In this document: positions 24,789 through 37,110 of the stretch, piece after piece
How positions within the stretch are numbered: position 1 is the first letter of the stretch
Layout: every line of letters starts with the position of its first letter
DNA from: Trichoderma breve
Lineage: Eukaryota; Ascomycota; Sordariomycetes; Hypocreales; Hypocreaceae
Assembly: GCF_028502605.1 (NCBI RefSeq)
Contig: NC_079234.1
Location: forward strand, 3,658,001-3,722,000
DNA length: 64,000 nucleotides
Reading direction: 5' to 3'
Translations under genes and position numbers: made by a program
Notes under the pieces: generated by a model
Told to the model about the DNA's origin: nothing
Database searches by the model: none
What the model saw: the letters and a program-made list of their open reading frames with translations, nothing else

Positions 24789-26090
24789 TTACCGTTCCGT
24801 ATCTCTAACGCATAATGCAGCAACAACACTAATGTCGTCCAGCTTTCCTGTAAAGAAGTTGAGCACATATTACCACTCAGACCGGGGATGAGAATAGACA
24901 AACCTCCTTCGCTAGCCAGACCCTCCTCTATGGCATGTTCCATGAATGGACTCTCTGCATATGGATCGAGAGCTATCACCTTCGCAGCCGCTACTAGATC
25001 CTGAGCCACGACAGACATCCCGCCGTTGCGGCCGCCTGTTCGATCTGCATCCCCATCAGCACCTTTCTTGGCCTCCCACTCCTTGATGCTTTGAAACACC
25101 CGAGTCGCGATTTCGTGTCCCCAGAGGTTATCAATAACACCGTCACTCATAGCAAGTACCACATCGCCTTCTTCTAGGTCTACCACATCAACCACGGCAT
25201 TCTCCTTCGGGGTATCGGGACTGTTGGTGCCGAGCTGACGGGGGCAGTCAAACCAGTGCCACTGCTCTGTGGTTTTGAATACAACTCCCTGATCCCGGGG
25301 CCGGAGGACGAGAACTTGGCAGTCACCCAGGTTGGTCACGTAGAGAACTGGCGCCGCAACTTGACGCCCCGCATCCATCACCATTTTATAATGGAGTTGA
25401 GCACCGCACGCCGTCGTCGTTCCCTGCCAGTTATGAGCACCGGTTGCTTCCTGTGTTTGCTCAAACGCCGTCTGCAGAGACGCAATGGGGTCGGGCTGGT
25501 AGGCCTTTTGCTGGAATAGGTTCTGCGCTGACTCTTCTTCGATGGCCGTCGCCCAGAAGTGCAATATCAGTCGCGACCACAACCTGTTTCTCACGTCAGG
25601 GACGCATTCCTACAGCATGCGTTTTCCATGTCACGGGAGGGATATATTACCCAGCATGACCTCTGGGGCGAGCTGCCCACGCGCCTACGCCATCGTTTGC
25701 ACATATGAAATAGTCGCTAGCATACACGGCATCGTCACCATTCGTAAGTCCTTTAATGAGTTCTCCATTCACAAAGGCGCGAGCTCGACGGTCCCGGCTC
25801 TGGTGATGGGTGCTTAGGGGGTCTGAGAAGGATACAGATGGAGGGGACAAGAAGGGCGGCGGGAACGGCCGAGGCGACCGCTTTGCAAACAGCCCGATGC
25901 CCGTCTCAAAGCGAAAGGGCGGTTTCCCATACTGCGATGGTGCTTGCGATTGTTGCGAGGCTACAGAGGCGAGGCATCTCTGGCACCGACCCCGCCATAG
26001 CGGGTCAGCGAAGAGCTTCAGACGCGATGGAGATGTAGATGTCAGGAAAGTCGCCAACGTTGGAGAGGATAATGTGCGCATTCCAACCAT
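24789..26090 (-). CDS. PP2C-type protein phosphatase, PTC7-like
   Basis: Three exons: 25651-26090, 24904-25583 and 24789-24847, giving 392 residues. PTC7-type phosphatases are Mg/Mn-dependent Ser/Thr phosphatases; the yeast enzyme acts in mitochondria and controls coenzyme Q synthesis. Metal-site motifs are visible: FICANDGVGAW, VTNLGDCQVLVLRP, LAMSDGVIDNLW and the final GKLDDISVVAALC, which is read only after removing a 56-base intron. The first 60 residues (MVGMRTLSSPTLATFLTSTS...) are Ser/Thr/Arg-rich with few acids, consistent with a mitochondrial leader; I chose this ATG for that reason, although the frame is open for 40 further codons upstream. Confidence 0.9.
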
Positions 26091-29000
26091 GTACAGCAAG
26101 CTACGACCTGTCGGGTCGCTGACCACGGCCGTTGCGGATGCTATCGGGAGATTGTCATTGCCTGGATCGGAGCTTACGAAGGTATCAAGAATTAAGGTAA
26201 TTAGCCGCACGTGATGGTGTGATTGGTAAAGGTCCGTATCCGGAGGTGAGCGAGCGAGCTACCAGTACCTGCGGCATGTACTGTACCACATCAAAAGCTT
26301 CCAATTCATGCCCATTTCCACAACTTACCCTGCAGCATCGAATTTCACATCATGGCTTTCTCGTTTCAATATCGCTAGAATAATATCATTCTTGGCTCGA
26401 GCCCATTTTCCGCCTGACTGACTGGCTAATATCGCTTAGCATATGTGAATTTGTAATCCCTCGACTCGGCTTCGCCTGGCCTTTCTCGTTGAACAATGTC
26501 GCTGTTGCCATAAGCCGATGCCACCAAATTGCATCGGAAAATATCATCACGTCCAATTTAACGGAAATGAGAGGAGAGCTTCTGGATGAATGAAAGAATC
26601 CGGCAACCCGAATATCCCGCAGCCGTCTAGAAATTACGGCACCCGCGTCAATGAATTGCCACGGAGCTCTCGATCAACACACCGACTATCAAATATATGG
26701 CCCTAGCAAGCGGATCAACAGAGTCGGGGGGTTAATCTTGAGAGATCGGGGCGATACTACAGCAAGACACGCAAGACATGTTCAGTATTCGGGTTTTGCT
26801 ACTGACACAGGAGTACAGCTAGACACTGGCGCAATGCAAGTGTATGCCCGCTAAGAAGGCGGAGCAGTAGAGTACACCGTAGTACGGGAGCCTTCATGCA
26901 TCATCCAAGGGGGGCGATCTCCAATACCCAAGAATAGCCACATACATACATGACGATGCATTCACTGCCAATCGATTTCATTGACGTATACTCTATGCGG
27001 CCAAGACGGGTGATCGGATGGTGGAACCGACCTGAAGGTGCACAGCTCGGAAGGATTGGCCTGGGAAACCGGCATGACGGTTGCACGGCATCGCCTCAGC
27101 AAGGCTTAGGCTTATTGTGACGCGTATGATCGATGATTGAAGTTGATGTGAGTCTACTTGATACGACCGACGGTAAATGGATTCATTGTGAGACAATCAG
27201 TGATTTGCGAAGCATCATGATGCACACAAAGTGGCTGCGAGATCGAGCATCTGGAGTTGATCATTCTTTTAGGGGGCCTTATATGACGTCAGGTTGCGTT
27301 GGGAGCTTCAAAGCCTGATAGGGATTTCGAGACCAGCCAGACCCATGTTCGAGCTGACGAGCATTCCATAACGACGCCTCGTACTATGACTTGTCCGGAG
27401 TAAGACAAAAAAATGTTTCCACATTCGCGCAAATCATTTTAGTGTTATGCGGTGAGGGTAGCAATGAACCTTGGCAGTTGAATGCCCCAGATTGGGCTTC
27501 GTGTATCTCAGCGGCGTATTATTCCAAATGGCTAGGTACTGTAACAACGGATTGCCGTCCCGTCCGCGCAGCACTAGCAATAAGCGCTGACAACTTCCGT
27601 GTTCTCGTATGCGCTGGAGAGCCCGTCCGTGTCACAATCTTGTCTCAGAAAAGCCGCGTTTGGTGATGAGGCTTCGACACGACTTAACTTTGAGCTTCCT
27701 CAGCAGCCCATTGGTGGACGAGGATTGCGGATTCTGCTTGGCAGGCTGCGCCGCGAATTCTCTGAGAGTTTCGGCTGACGGCGTGGGAGTTGTACCCGAG
27801 TCGTTTGATTCATACCAGCGTCTTGCTGCTCGGTGTAACTAACAGGCTATTGGAAGATTGTCCAGCAGAAACTGCCATGCTTCTGCAGTAGCACTCTCCG
27901 CTTATCTAGACCAGATGCGGCGTCTGGCGCTGGGTTAGCATCGCCCGGAGTGGCTCGGCAGCTCGGAGATGCACCAGAAGTTGTGTCAATGAGGTTAGAA
28001 TTACAACGGCAGATACATGGCCTGTACGAGGTACAAAGCTGGGATACGGAGAAGAGCTAAGCGAGCACAAGGGGGGCTTTGAAAGCTTGTGTCAACTGAA
28101 TGGAGAGATGGAAACCGCAAGAACAAAAGAATAAAGAAGATTGAATATCAAAGAAGACGAAGAAAACAGAAGGGGAGCATCTATTTCAGTACTAGCTTCT
28201 ACAGACTAAATACCTCTACCTTTGTTCTTGCATCTGCGATATTCCTCTAGCATCTGATACCGTCACTACTGAGTAACGTTAAATTTGAGACACGGGATTG
28301 CTGGATAGCCAACTCGGGGTGCTAGATGGCCACTCCCAAACAAAAAGAGAGAACAAAGTGCGCTACAAGTTCCTGCATGATGGCGCCTTTAGTGGTGTGA
28401 CATGATGCATGACAATGGATACCTCGTGGATTGTGCATTTCCCACGTCAAAGGCGGTATGCACTCACAGCCAGTGGTCAAGGGCGGCTAGGAGAGCAACG
28501 AAACTGTGCCTGCAGCAGGGCAACGTGAACGTACGAAAAACGTTTTGATGGATTCCATGAATATTACAAGCGCAGCCTGAGCCCCTAGATAGAAGAGCCC
28601 CGCCAGATTGGTTGGGGGAGGCTGCGTATTGTTTTGGCGGCAAAAGCGCCGTGGCCCTTGCTGGGCGGTTGAATGAAAAGGGCCTCAACTCCATCTTTCA
28701 TCTTCGAGTACATGGATACCTACAAGTGCGAGTATACTTGCTCAAGAACTCACGCACGCCACACCACACCAACGCACATGGACCCGGTTTGGCAGTCAAT
28801 GATGGCATGTATGTACATCCCAAAGCGGAACACGCAATATAATTTATTCTGGAACCCGCCGATTATGGCGCAAAAGGCGAGCCCATCTAGAAGCCTTGTG
28901 CAGCTGGAAATTCCAGTATAAAAGTGCGGGCAAAGCTCACTAAGAGTCGATAGGGGGCTTGAGCGCCCCACCAGCCACCTACCTTCTACGGGGCATCCGG

Positions 29001-30991
29001 AGCTACCTGGCGATAGTCGCTCAAATTTACGGACTGTCTCTTTGTCTAGCAGTGGTACCAAGGTTGCTTGGCCCAGACCCCTGCGGGCGCAGAATTGCAA
29101 AGAAGAAACGCCCAGTATCTCGTTACGAGATCAAAGTGCGCAGTAGCAATCACCGCTGGGAGACATGGGCTTGGTGCATTGTTATGTACCTTTGTTTGTT
29201 CTTATAGGCGCCCAGCTACCTCGCTAGGTATGGGATGGAACTTGGCATCCCCCCGTATTTGCGTGCAATATGGAGCACTGGCGTTATCACCGTGGACAAA
29301 GACAAGCTCCGTATCCGTAATAAAGAGCCCGGGCATGGGCAAATCAAACAAAACGAACAAAAAAAAGGGTCTGGATTAATCTATTTCTGCCATGCTTAAA
29401 TAGTAGCCTCCCTCTTGTTTTTCCTTTCCTTGTCTGGGGGAATCTGTGGCTTCAGCTCTTCGACGTCGTTGTGACGATCTTGTCTCTCATCCATCTCCGG
29501 GTTTAACGTTTGCTGGCGTTAGCGATCGCCTTGGTTAGTGCGCCGCCTCAGCTGCCACTTTGCCAGTGACGTCGAGCATGCATGCTTCCCGTTTTTTGAC
29601 AATCATCTAGTCTGACGGCATACTTTTTGTTGCAGCTGGGTCTTGGCGACTTACGTGGAGGAGAGAGTCAGTGAAGAGAGGACGGAAGATCGCACCAGAA
29701 GAAAACCGAAGGGGGCTTGCTTGAGTTGTTGCTGCTTCTGGCCTGGTGACTGCAACCATTGCTGGGGACTTTATCTAGGCCCCTTGGCAAGCCCGGTCTA
29801 GAGGTACCAACGGCATCCCGATACGAATATTGGCTCACACTCACACACCATATACGAAGAGAGACATAAGAGAAACAAGAACTGGATTTGACGACTGCGC
29901 CTCATACGGAGAAACAACAGGAGAATTCAAAAAGAAAAAGAAGAAGAAAAACAAAAAACAACAGCAAAGTGAGGTACCGACAGAGTTCCGGCACTTACGA
30001 GTACAATACGCGCACTGTAAGTAAGATTTCAAACCATCCATGTCCCAGCGTCTCCGTACCGTCGTGCCGTAGCCGTGGCTCGCCGCTCTTGGTTCGGCGC
30101 AAAACCCACCAACGAGCGGCGCAAACTTGCACGGCATGGCTGCGACATTCCCGCCCGGGCGAGTTGGGCCGCCAAAGCTCAGCAAGCAGGAAAAGCAAGA
30201 AACCTCCTGAGATGGAGAGCGGAGCCCTTTGCTTGGCTTGGCTTTTTTTTCTTCCCTTGGGTCTTGGTCTTCCTAGTCATGCTGTCATGCCAATCTGGCT
30301 TGATGGCTCCGGCATATCCGCTCGCCCCAGATAGACACAAGCCGTTTGAGTGAAGGAGGCAATTAATAGATAAATAGTAGCCGTGCAACACACTCGTTCA
30401 GCCTGGCCTTGATTTGTCGCCCTTTCCGATTCTCCCAGAGTGGGAAGACATTTGCCAACTTGAGCTGCACCAAAGCAAAGCACCAAGCACACCAAGCACA
30501 CCGAAGTGCCTACTGCAGCCCGCCTAAAGGCAACACGATACGAGGACATCATATCGGCCAACGTCGCGTGCTTGTCTCACGGGGCTCGTCACTAGCAGTC
30601 TCCCCGAGCCGACACATACGATACGAGGGCCCGGCTTTGCATCTCTCGCGACTGGATTTAAAAAGTCCGACCTGCGTCTTTTGGCTTAACTGCCATCTGA
30701 TCGCATTTTGCTGCAGAAGAGGCTCCCTCGTTTTTAACTCAGCATCGCCGCCGCCGGACGCCGGCCCCGCCACTCGCTGCTCCTATTTTATTTTTGGCTT
30801 CATCAGAGTTACTCGATTATCGATTATTCCATTCCGCCGCCCCGGAGCTGACGACATACGAAAAAACAAAAAAGAAATCGATTTTCAGCTCATGATATCG
30901 CAATTTCCATAATTCGACGACCTCTTCGTTTTTCTTCCGCCTTTTTTCCAGATCGCCGGCCGACCAGCCCAGGCGCACATCACATCGCACC
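26091..30991. other. Gene-free stretch of 4.9 kb
   Basis: No exon chain or gene-like ORF on either strand. Flanking genes point outward, so promoters and 5' UTRs lie at both ends. A CRE-like TGACGTCA is present at 27284-27291 and a GCATGCATGC palindrome near 29577-29586. No transposon ORF, terminal repeat or tRNA was recognised. Confidence 0.5.
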
Positions 30992-33900
30992 ATGGGTCGC
31001 AATCGAGGTTCGTAGCTCCATTCCTGTTCTTGTCCGCACCGTCATTTTTCGCATTCGTCACCAGGGCTCCAGCAGACCCCAGCAGGACCCCAGCAGGACC
31101 CCTAGTCGGGCTCAATGTTGGACCCTCCCCAGAAGCCAGCCAACCCCCTTCCCTGTTCCATCGTCTCCAAGCCCTTTTTTTTTCTTCCTCCCCCCCTGGG
31201 CTGCCGCTAGACCCCAGCATTGCGCAAGAAACGGTGGCATCATTGGCGCTCACGCAACCTGTGGCCGCTGCTTGTGCCTCCAGACTTGGCAGCCTCTTGG
31301 CCGTACAGGTACAAGCGCCAGCGGTGCATGCGCGGTACTCGTATCTGTTGCTGCGGAGATGCTGCTGCTAGCACTCAGGTACAGGTACCGCCAGCATGGA
31401 TGATTTCCATGTAGCCCTTCTGCAATGGGCATATGCCCTGCCGCCGAATCCATTGAATGCTGGGCTAGGGGGCTCGATGTTCCCTTTACGGGCTCTTTTT
31501 TGCAGGTGCCTGCAAGGTAGTACGAGAAGTAGAGGTTGCTAACCGGGCGCGCGCGTGTCAAATGTCTAGTGGTCTCGTTCATGTCCCATTTTTCCTCTGG
31601 GCGCAAGACACCAACATCATCACCTTCATCACCGCCCTCGGACGAAGCTCCCTTTTCCTCCAAATTCAAGGTTAAGAAGCGGCACTCGCTTGCGCACATC
31701 GACCTGCGCAACAGCCCTCCAGATTCCACGCCTTCGCCGCAGTCTGACTATGGCACGCCGGTAAACATCGACGCCCCAATCCGACGCAACCGAAGTAGCT
31801 CGCGGAATAGTGCACGACCCTTGTCCATCATCCAGACGTATCAGCCTCCCGTCATGGAGGTCAACGAGGACACCATCCCGGAGCTGCAGCCCATTTTCTC
31901 GCTGCTCAACAGCCACTCCAACAAACTTTATCACGAAGGCTACTTTTTGAAGCTGGATGATCAAAACACCCGTATGTGATCCTGCAAAGGCTCCCCCGCA
32001 ATGGTGCTGTCTGAGCGCTTGCTAACCCCAACACTGTAATAGAGGGCAAACCAAACCCCGATAGAACATGGTCCGAATGCTTTGCACAGCTTGTCGGGAC
32101 CGTGCTCTCCTTGTGGGATGCCGCAGAGCTGGATGCAGCTGGTGAAGATGGAATGGTTCTTCCTAAATTCATCAATCTCACGGATGCTTCTATTAAAGTG
32201 GTATGGCGAACCTCACGTGCTTCACCGCGGACCTTTAAGTCTAACTAACTTGTCTTCACAGATTGAGTCTTTGCCTACCCGTTCAAGCGACGAGCAGCCA
32301 CTACAGAACATTCTTAGCCTGTCCACCGCTGGCAGAAACCGTTACTTGCTGCATTTTACTTCTCATGAGTCGCTGATAGAATGGACATCCGCCGTTCGGC
32401 TGGCCATGTATGAGCATGCAGCTCTCCAGGAGGCATACACCGGCGCCCTGATTGCCGGCAGGGCTAAATATCTCAACAACATCAGCGTTATGATGGAGAG
32501 GTCCAAGTTTAAGATTGAGGCGTGGGTCAGGGTCCGATTTGGAGCTGGTGTACCATGGAGGCGCTGCTGGTGTGTCATCACGCCGCCTGATGAGAAGGAG
32601 TACGCCAAACTTCAAAAGGAGTTGAAGAAGAAGTCTCCTTACGACCGATCTGCCGCTCGCGTGGTCAGAGGAGACATCAAATTCTATGATGTCAAGACCG
32701 AGGGCAAGAAGCAAAAGAGGACAAAACCCGTTGCTTCCATCAGTGAAGCCTACTCTGCATACGCCATCTATCCTCAGGCCAAGTCTCTGGTGGACGCTTC
32801 GACCCTCATCAAGATCGAAGGCAACATTGCCATCCACTCCACTCCGGCATCATCTTCGGAGGGCTTTGTCTTCATCATGCCCGAGACGCGCCCTGCCGTC
32901 AGCGGGTTTGAGACGATGCTCCGCTTCTTGTTCCCGACATGGGACACCTTTGGCCTCTACGGCCGTCCCGGCAGACTTGTTGCCAGTATTTTGGATGCTA
33001 GGTCCCTCATGTTTGCTATGCCCAGAAGTAAGAAATACGGCTACCTGGACCTCGAAGACGTCAATACGCTCTTACTGGACAGCAAGAGCTCAACCTGGAA
33101 CGAGAGGGAGTGGCGAAAGCGGCTCAAGGAGGCCACCGGCACGCGGATGAACTCGATTGAGGACGGAAGCCGCTCTTATTCACCGGCATCCAACAGAGCC
33201 AGCAACAGAATAAGCTTCCAACAAAAGCCCAGAGTTGGTTTCGCTGGTGATCGCCATTCTTCTGAATCCAACAGCCCCATCTCGATGGGCTCAAACTCCT
33301 CGCCAAATGACATGTCTCCTCTTGAGATGGCCGGGCGAGTAGGAAGCTCTAGCTCGGATGAGGGCCGTGCTGTCACGCCAAATGCGTATGTCGAACCCAT
33401 CGAGACCAGCATGGGAGCCATTCGCACGCCCGAGCCTGTTGTCCGACCCCCGATGGTTGCGCGCGATTCTCACAACCGCCCATCTGGCGCCCCTTACAAC
33501 TCGGAAGAACTCCGCCGGGCCAACAATCGCCTGTCTAACGGCACTCTGGCTCAAATGGCCAAGGCTGGCGGCATTGCTCTGCCTGGTGTTCCCGACATCC
33601 CTGATGACGACGAGGATGAGGAGTTCTTTGACGCCCCGCCGCCGGTTCCCATGCACGGTGGTGGTTTCTACGCCGGCGAGAACCGGTCCGCTCAGTCTCT
33701 GAACCCCCCGCCGAGCCATCACAGCGATCGCCCTCCTACTAACCACTCTCACCGCTCTAACATCTCACACCACTCTCACCGATCGCAACAGAGGCAGCCA
33801 TCCCCCTATGGGCCAAGAACGCCCTACGATGAGCCTCCTCACTCTCCATACCACGCTCAGCCTCCGCCTCCGCCGGCCCACGGATCATCGTACTCCAATG

Positions 33901-34607
33901 ATCATTATGCTTCATACAGCCCCGGTGGCTCTCCCGGATATGGCCAACATCCCCACCGGAAGCCCCTCCCTACGAGGCCAGATGCCCCTTACAACAACAA
34001 GCACCAGAGCATCACCCCCAACGACATCATTGATCATTACACTACCCAGTCCCGAGCTCAGTACGACGGCTTCTTGCCTCCTCAACCCCCGATGCACTTG
34101 GAGTTTGGCGACGAACTGCAGCAGCCTTTCGTTGACCGGCCCCGCAATGGTGTCTTGAAGACGACCGGCGGCGCTGATCCGGACGCACACTATAACTCAG
34201 GATTCGCGATCCCAGACGTCAACTTTGGCCCAACAGTCAACTACGGCGCCCCTGCGGTGATTCGCAAGCCCGCACCCCGTACCGCGGAGTCCCCTGTGCC
34301 AAAGGCACCCAAGACACCGACGGAGCCAAGGCCCGGCCACAGGAGACAGGAATCTGTGCCATGGCAGCCCGCCGCGCCCACGTCGCCCGGTTCCCAGCGA
34401 TCTTTCCGCCTCACTCCCCAGCAATATGTTCAGCAACGTGCTTCCATTGCCTCAGCACCGTACGGACACGGGAGAACTCTCTCAGCCAACTCTCTAGGCG
34501 GTCACTCGGCGCGAAGCATGTCGCCGCAGCCCGTGTACGGCACCATTGTGCAGCCGACACAGCCTGGCGGATACCAACAACCACTACAGAGCACGCAACA
34601 ATATTAA
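30992..34607 (+). CDS. PH-domain protein of the Caf120/Skg3 type
   Basis: Four exons: 30992-31007, 31570-31971, 32043-32200 and 32262-34607, giving 973 residues. Yeast Caf120 is linked to the CCR4-NOT complex and Skg3 to the bud neck. The shared core is seen here: a first PH-like part (YHEGYFLKLDDQNTQGKPN..TWSECFAQLVGTVLSLWDAAELD..., about residues 130-280), then a second one (WVRVRFGAGVPWRRCWCVITPP... to LFPTWDTFGLYGRPGRLVAS). From about residue 480 on the protein is disordered, rich in Ser, Pro, His and Gln. The first coding exon is only 16 bases and is followed by a 562-base intron; its acceptor has a GCTAAC branch point. Translation could instead start at the ATG inside exon 2, so the N-terminus is less sure than the rest. 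Confidence 0.88.
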
Positions 34608-37110
34608 GATGACATATATCTTTTTCTTTTCGTTCCTTTGAAGTACAAAATCAACGGTTGATCACACCATACCCTCCTTGCATTGTTCCCTTGCCTCGTT
34701 TTCCCTCTCCTTTTTTGTTCTATATCATGTGTGGTTTTTTCCTGTCCTTTTGTACATGTCTTTTCTATCTTGTGATAGATACCCTTGTTAGGCGACAGTG
34801 ATGTATATGCAACTTTGGATGCAGTATGCATGGTAGGCGTTGGGGTTGGGAGCATTCATATATATATTGGGAGTATATCTGAGCAATTGTCGATACTTGC
34901 TCTAAGATGTGCATTCATGGCGTTTGTGTTTCCTTTGTTACGGAAATGCCCTACATTGTGCCAGCGGGCACGATAATAAACGATGGGAGAACATCATTCT
35001 TGATATCAGGTAGATTTATTTTTTATACAGATGGAATACTACCAAGCAAACGAGGATTATTTTCTTGTTCATGACGACTGGGGCTGATTTCATAAAAAAC
35101 ATTGTTCGCGTGACTTTTTGTAGGGAGTTGTTTCTTTGTAGAAGTGAGTGAGGCTTGTTTTGGCGGATGAGCAGGGCACATGATTGCTTGGACGCTGGAC
35201 GCGCAACAGCTGCTGTTTCACATGTCAAGATGACTGACGCCAGTCGGCCTCGCATCGAAGAAACATCGCACGACTGTCGGTCTTACAATGAATTAATAAT
35301 TCAGAATTAGGCTTTTTGGCACTAAGACGGGGTCGGTCTGCTTGGGTGGTTGCAGTCGATGGGCGGCATTAACGTGAGGCTTGCATATGTACAAGAGCAC
35401 TGGATTGGATTCGCGCATCACTCGCTGCGTGCCTTGCGTGGTTCCCCACCCGCCCTCTTCGCGGTAGCTATTCAAGAAACTCGTTCTCAAATTTACATTT
35501 AGTAGAAAACTGACAGATATTGAAACGGCACAGACACAACAAACAGCAGGTAGTAAAGAAATATAGACATAGTAGTGGATGCTAGAGAAATATAGCTGGA
35601 GTGGCTGATACTTCAGAAACATTGAAGGTTTCTGGCATTACGAAGCAGGAAGACGGAAATGGGAGGGAAACATCATAAAAAAAAAAAAAAAAGAAAGAAA
35701 AAGAAACAACAACATGTCATTGGGCTGCATGGGAATCGATTGGGACTTGGCGCGTGCTGCGAGATCTCGGAACCCGTGGCAACGGCAATGACGTGCAGGG
35801 GGTGTGTGTGTTTGGCGATTGAGGAGGGACATCCAGCGTTTCGCTATGGGATGGGGCTGAGATGGATAGATGGGATGAGGCGACGTTTACACGATCCGGT
35901 GACTTGAAGGACGCGCGACATGTGTGGCAGGGGGGTGTGTGTATGTGTGGCGGGGAATTGTTGATATGATACGAGGAAAGATTATAAAGAAACGCTAAAA
36001 AGAAAAAAGAAAGAAAAGAAATTAGTTGATAGGGCGACGTGTTTGATAAAGAAGAGGCGTAGAGAGAGCGAAAAGTACGCGCGCGGTGCTGTCTGGTGTC
36101 TTTCGCGTGACTTGGAGGGCGTTTTTGGTGGTAGTTTGACCTGGCGGCACGCGGACACGGTACACGCTCTCCCATGGATCTTAGCGGTGTTGATTGTCTG
36201 GTGCCTTTTCTTGTTCCCGTCTTTCTTTTTGCCCTCTTGTACGGAGTATGTTATGTAGGGTGTTTTTTTTTGGTTTCAAAGCGCTTTTCTTGTATTTTGG
36301 CGCGAAATGGACATGAGTGAATGACGGGACACGGGGGGGTGGTCGCTGATCGGTTCAGGCGGACGGGATGAATTGCTGTTTCCTGCGGTTTTTTGTTTCG
36401 TCCCGTTTCTTTTCTTTTCTTTCTCAAGTTTTCCCGCCTTCTTTGCTTTTTTTTCTGCTTCTTCTTCCCCTCTTGGACCGCGCTCTGGATGCCTTGACTC
36501 TCTGTTTCCAGTGGTTCATGTTAATTAACACGAAAAGAGTGCCCTGTAAGCCACTGTCAACCCCGCCATCGCTAAGCTGCCGCTGTCTTCTAGCGGGGAA
36601 CTATAAGTGCCATCACTGCCGTGGGACGGGACGCTGCTTCTGCTCGAGGTACTGCCTTGCTACATATTTATTTCTCCGCCACGCCAAAACTTCCCTGTCC
36701 CTCCCCCGGATTGGCATTTTACTTTAAACTCAACTTGAATATAATTTCTTCATATTCTCCGCGTACGACGTCGGGATTGAAGTTGGTGCTTGTGCTTGTG
36801 CTTGTAGCGCAACGATCGTTCCCCGGTGGCGCAAAGAAAAGGGCGGCCGCTGCTTAGCTATCAAATACTACCTAATACTGGCGGCACGGTGCGGGCTGGT
36901 AGCTCCCTTCAACTAATAAATCAAACGTCTAGGCTTCCGCCGAGTCTGTGATAAAAAGCGACCCTCCCTCTGGCCGCCTCACAAACCGGGCTTTGGGTCG
37001 GCTTTGCTGCTTTTCTCTTTTGACTTATACGCATAGCGAGCGCACGCTCTTCGCATTGGACGCGGCAACCTGGACCCTTTGCACGCCGTAGCCTCGCCGG
37101 GTCGCTCCCA
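34608..37110. other. Intergenic region, 2.5 kb
   Basis: 3' flank of the Caf120-like gene and promoter of the FHA kinase gene. Contains T-rich and A-rich tracts (for example 35676-35707) and GCTTGT repeats near 36786-36806. No credible gene. Confidence 0.5.

Noticed and set aside
27284..27291. CRE-like TGACGTCA
   Set aside because: A single 8-base site in gene-free DNA, over a kilobase from any start; no basis for a function.
35717..36175. Open frame of 152 codons on the minus strand, rich in Ser, Pro and His
   Set aside because: No domain or start context, low complexity, and it lies across simple-repeat DNA; it is likely a chance frame.
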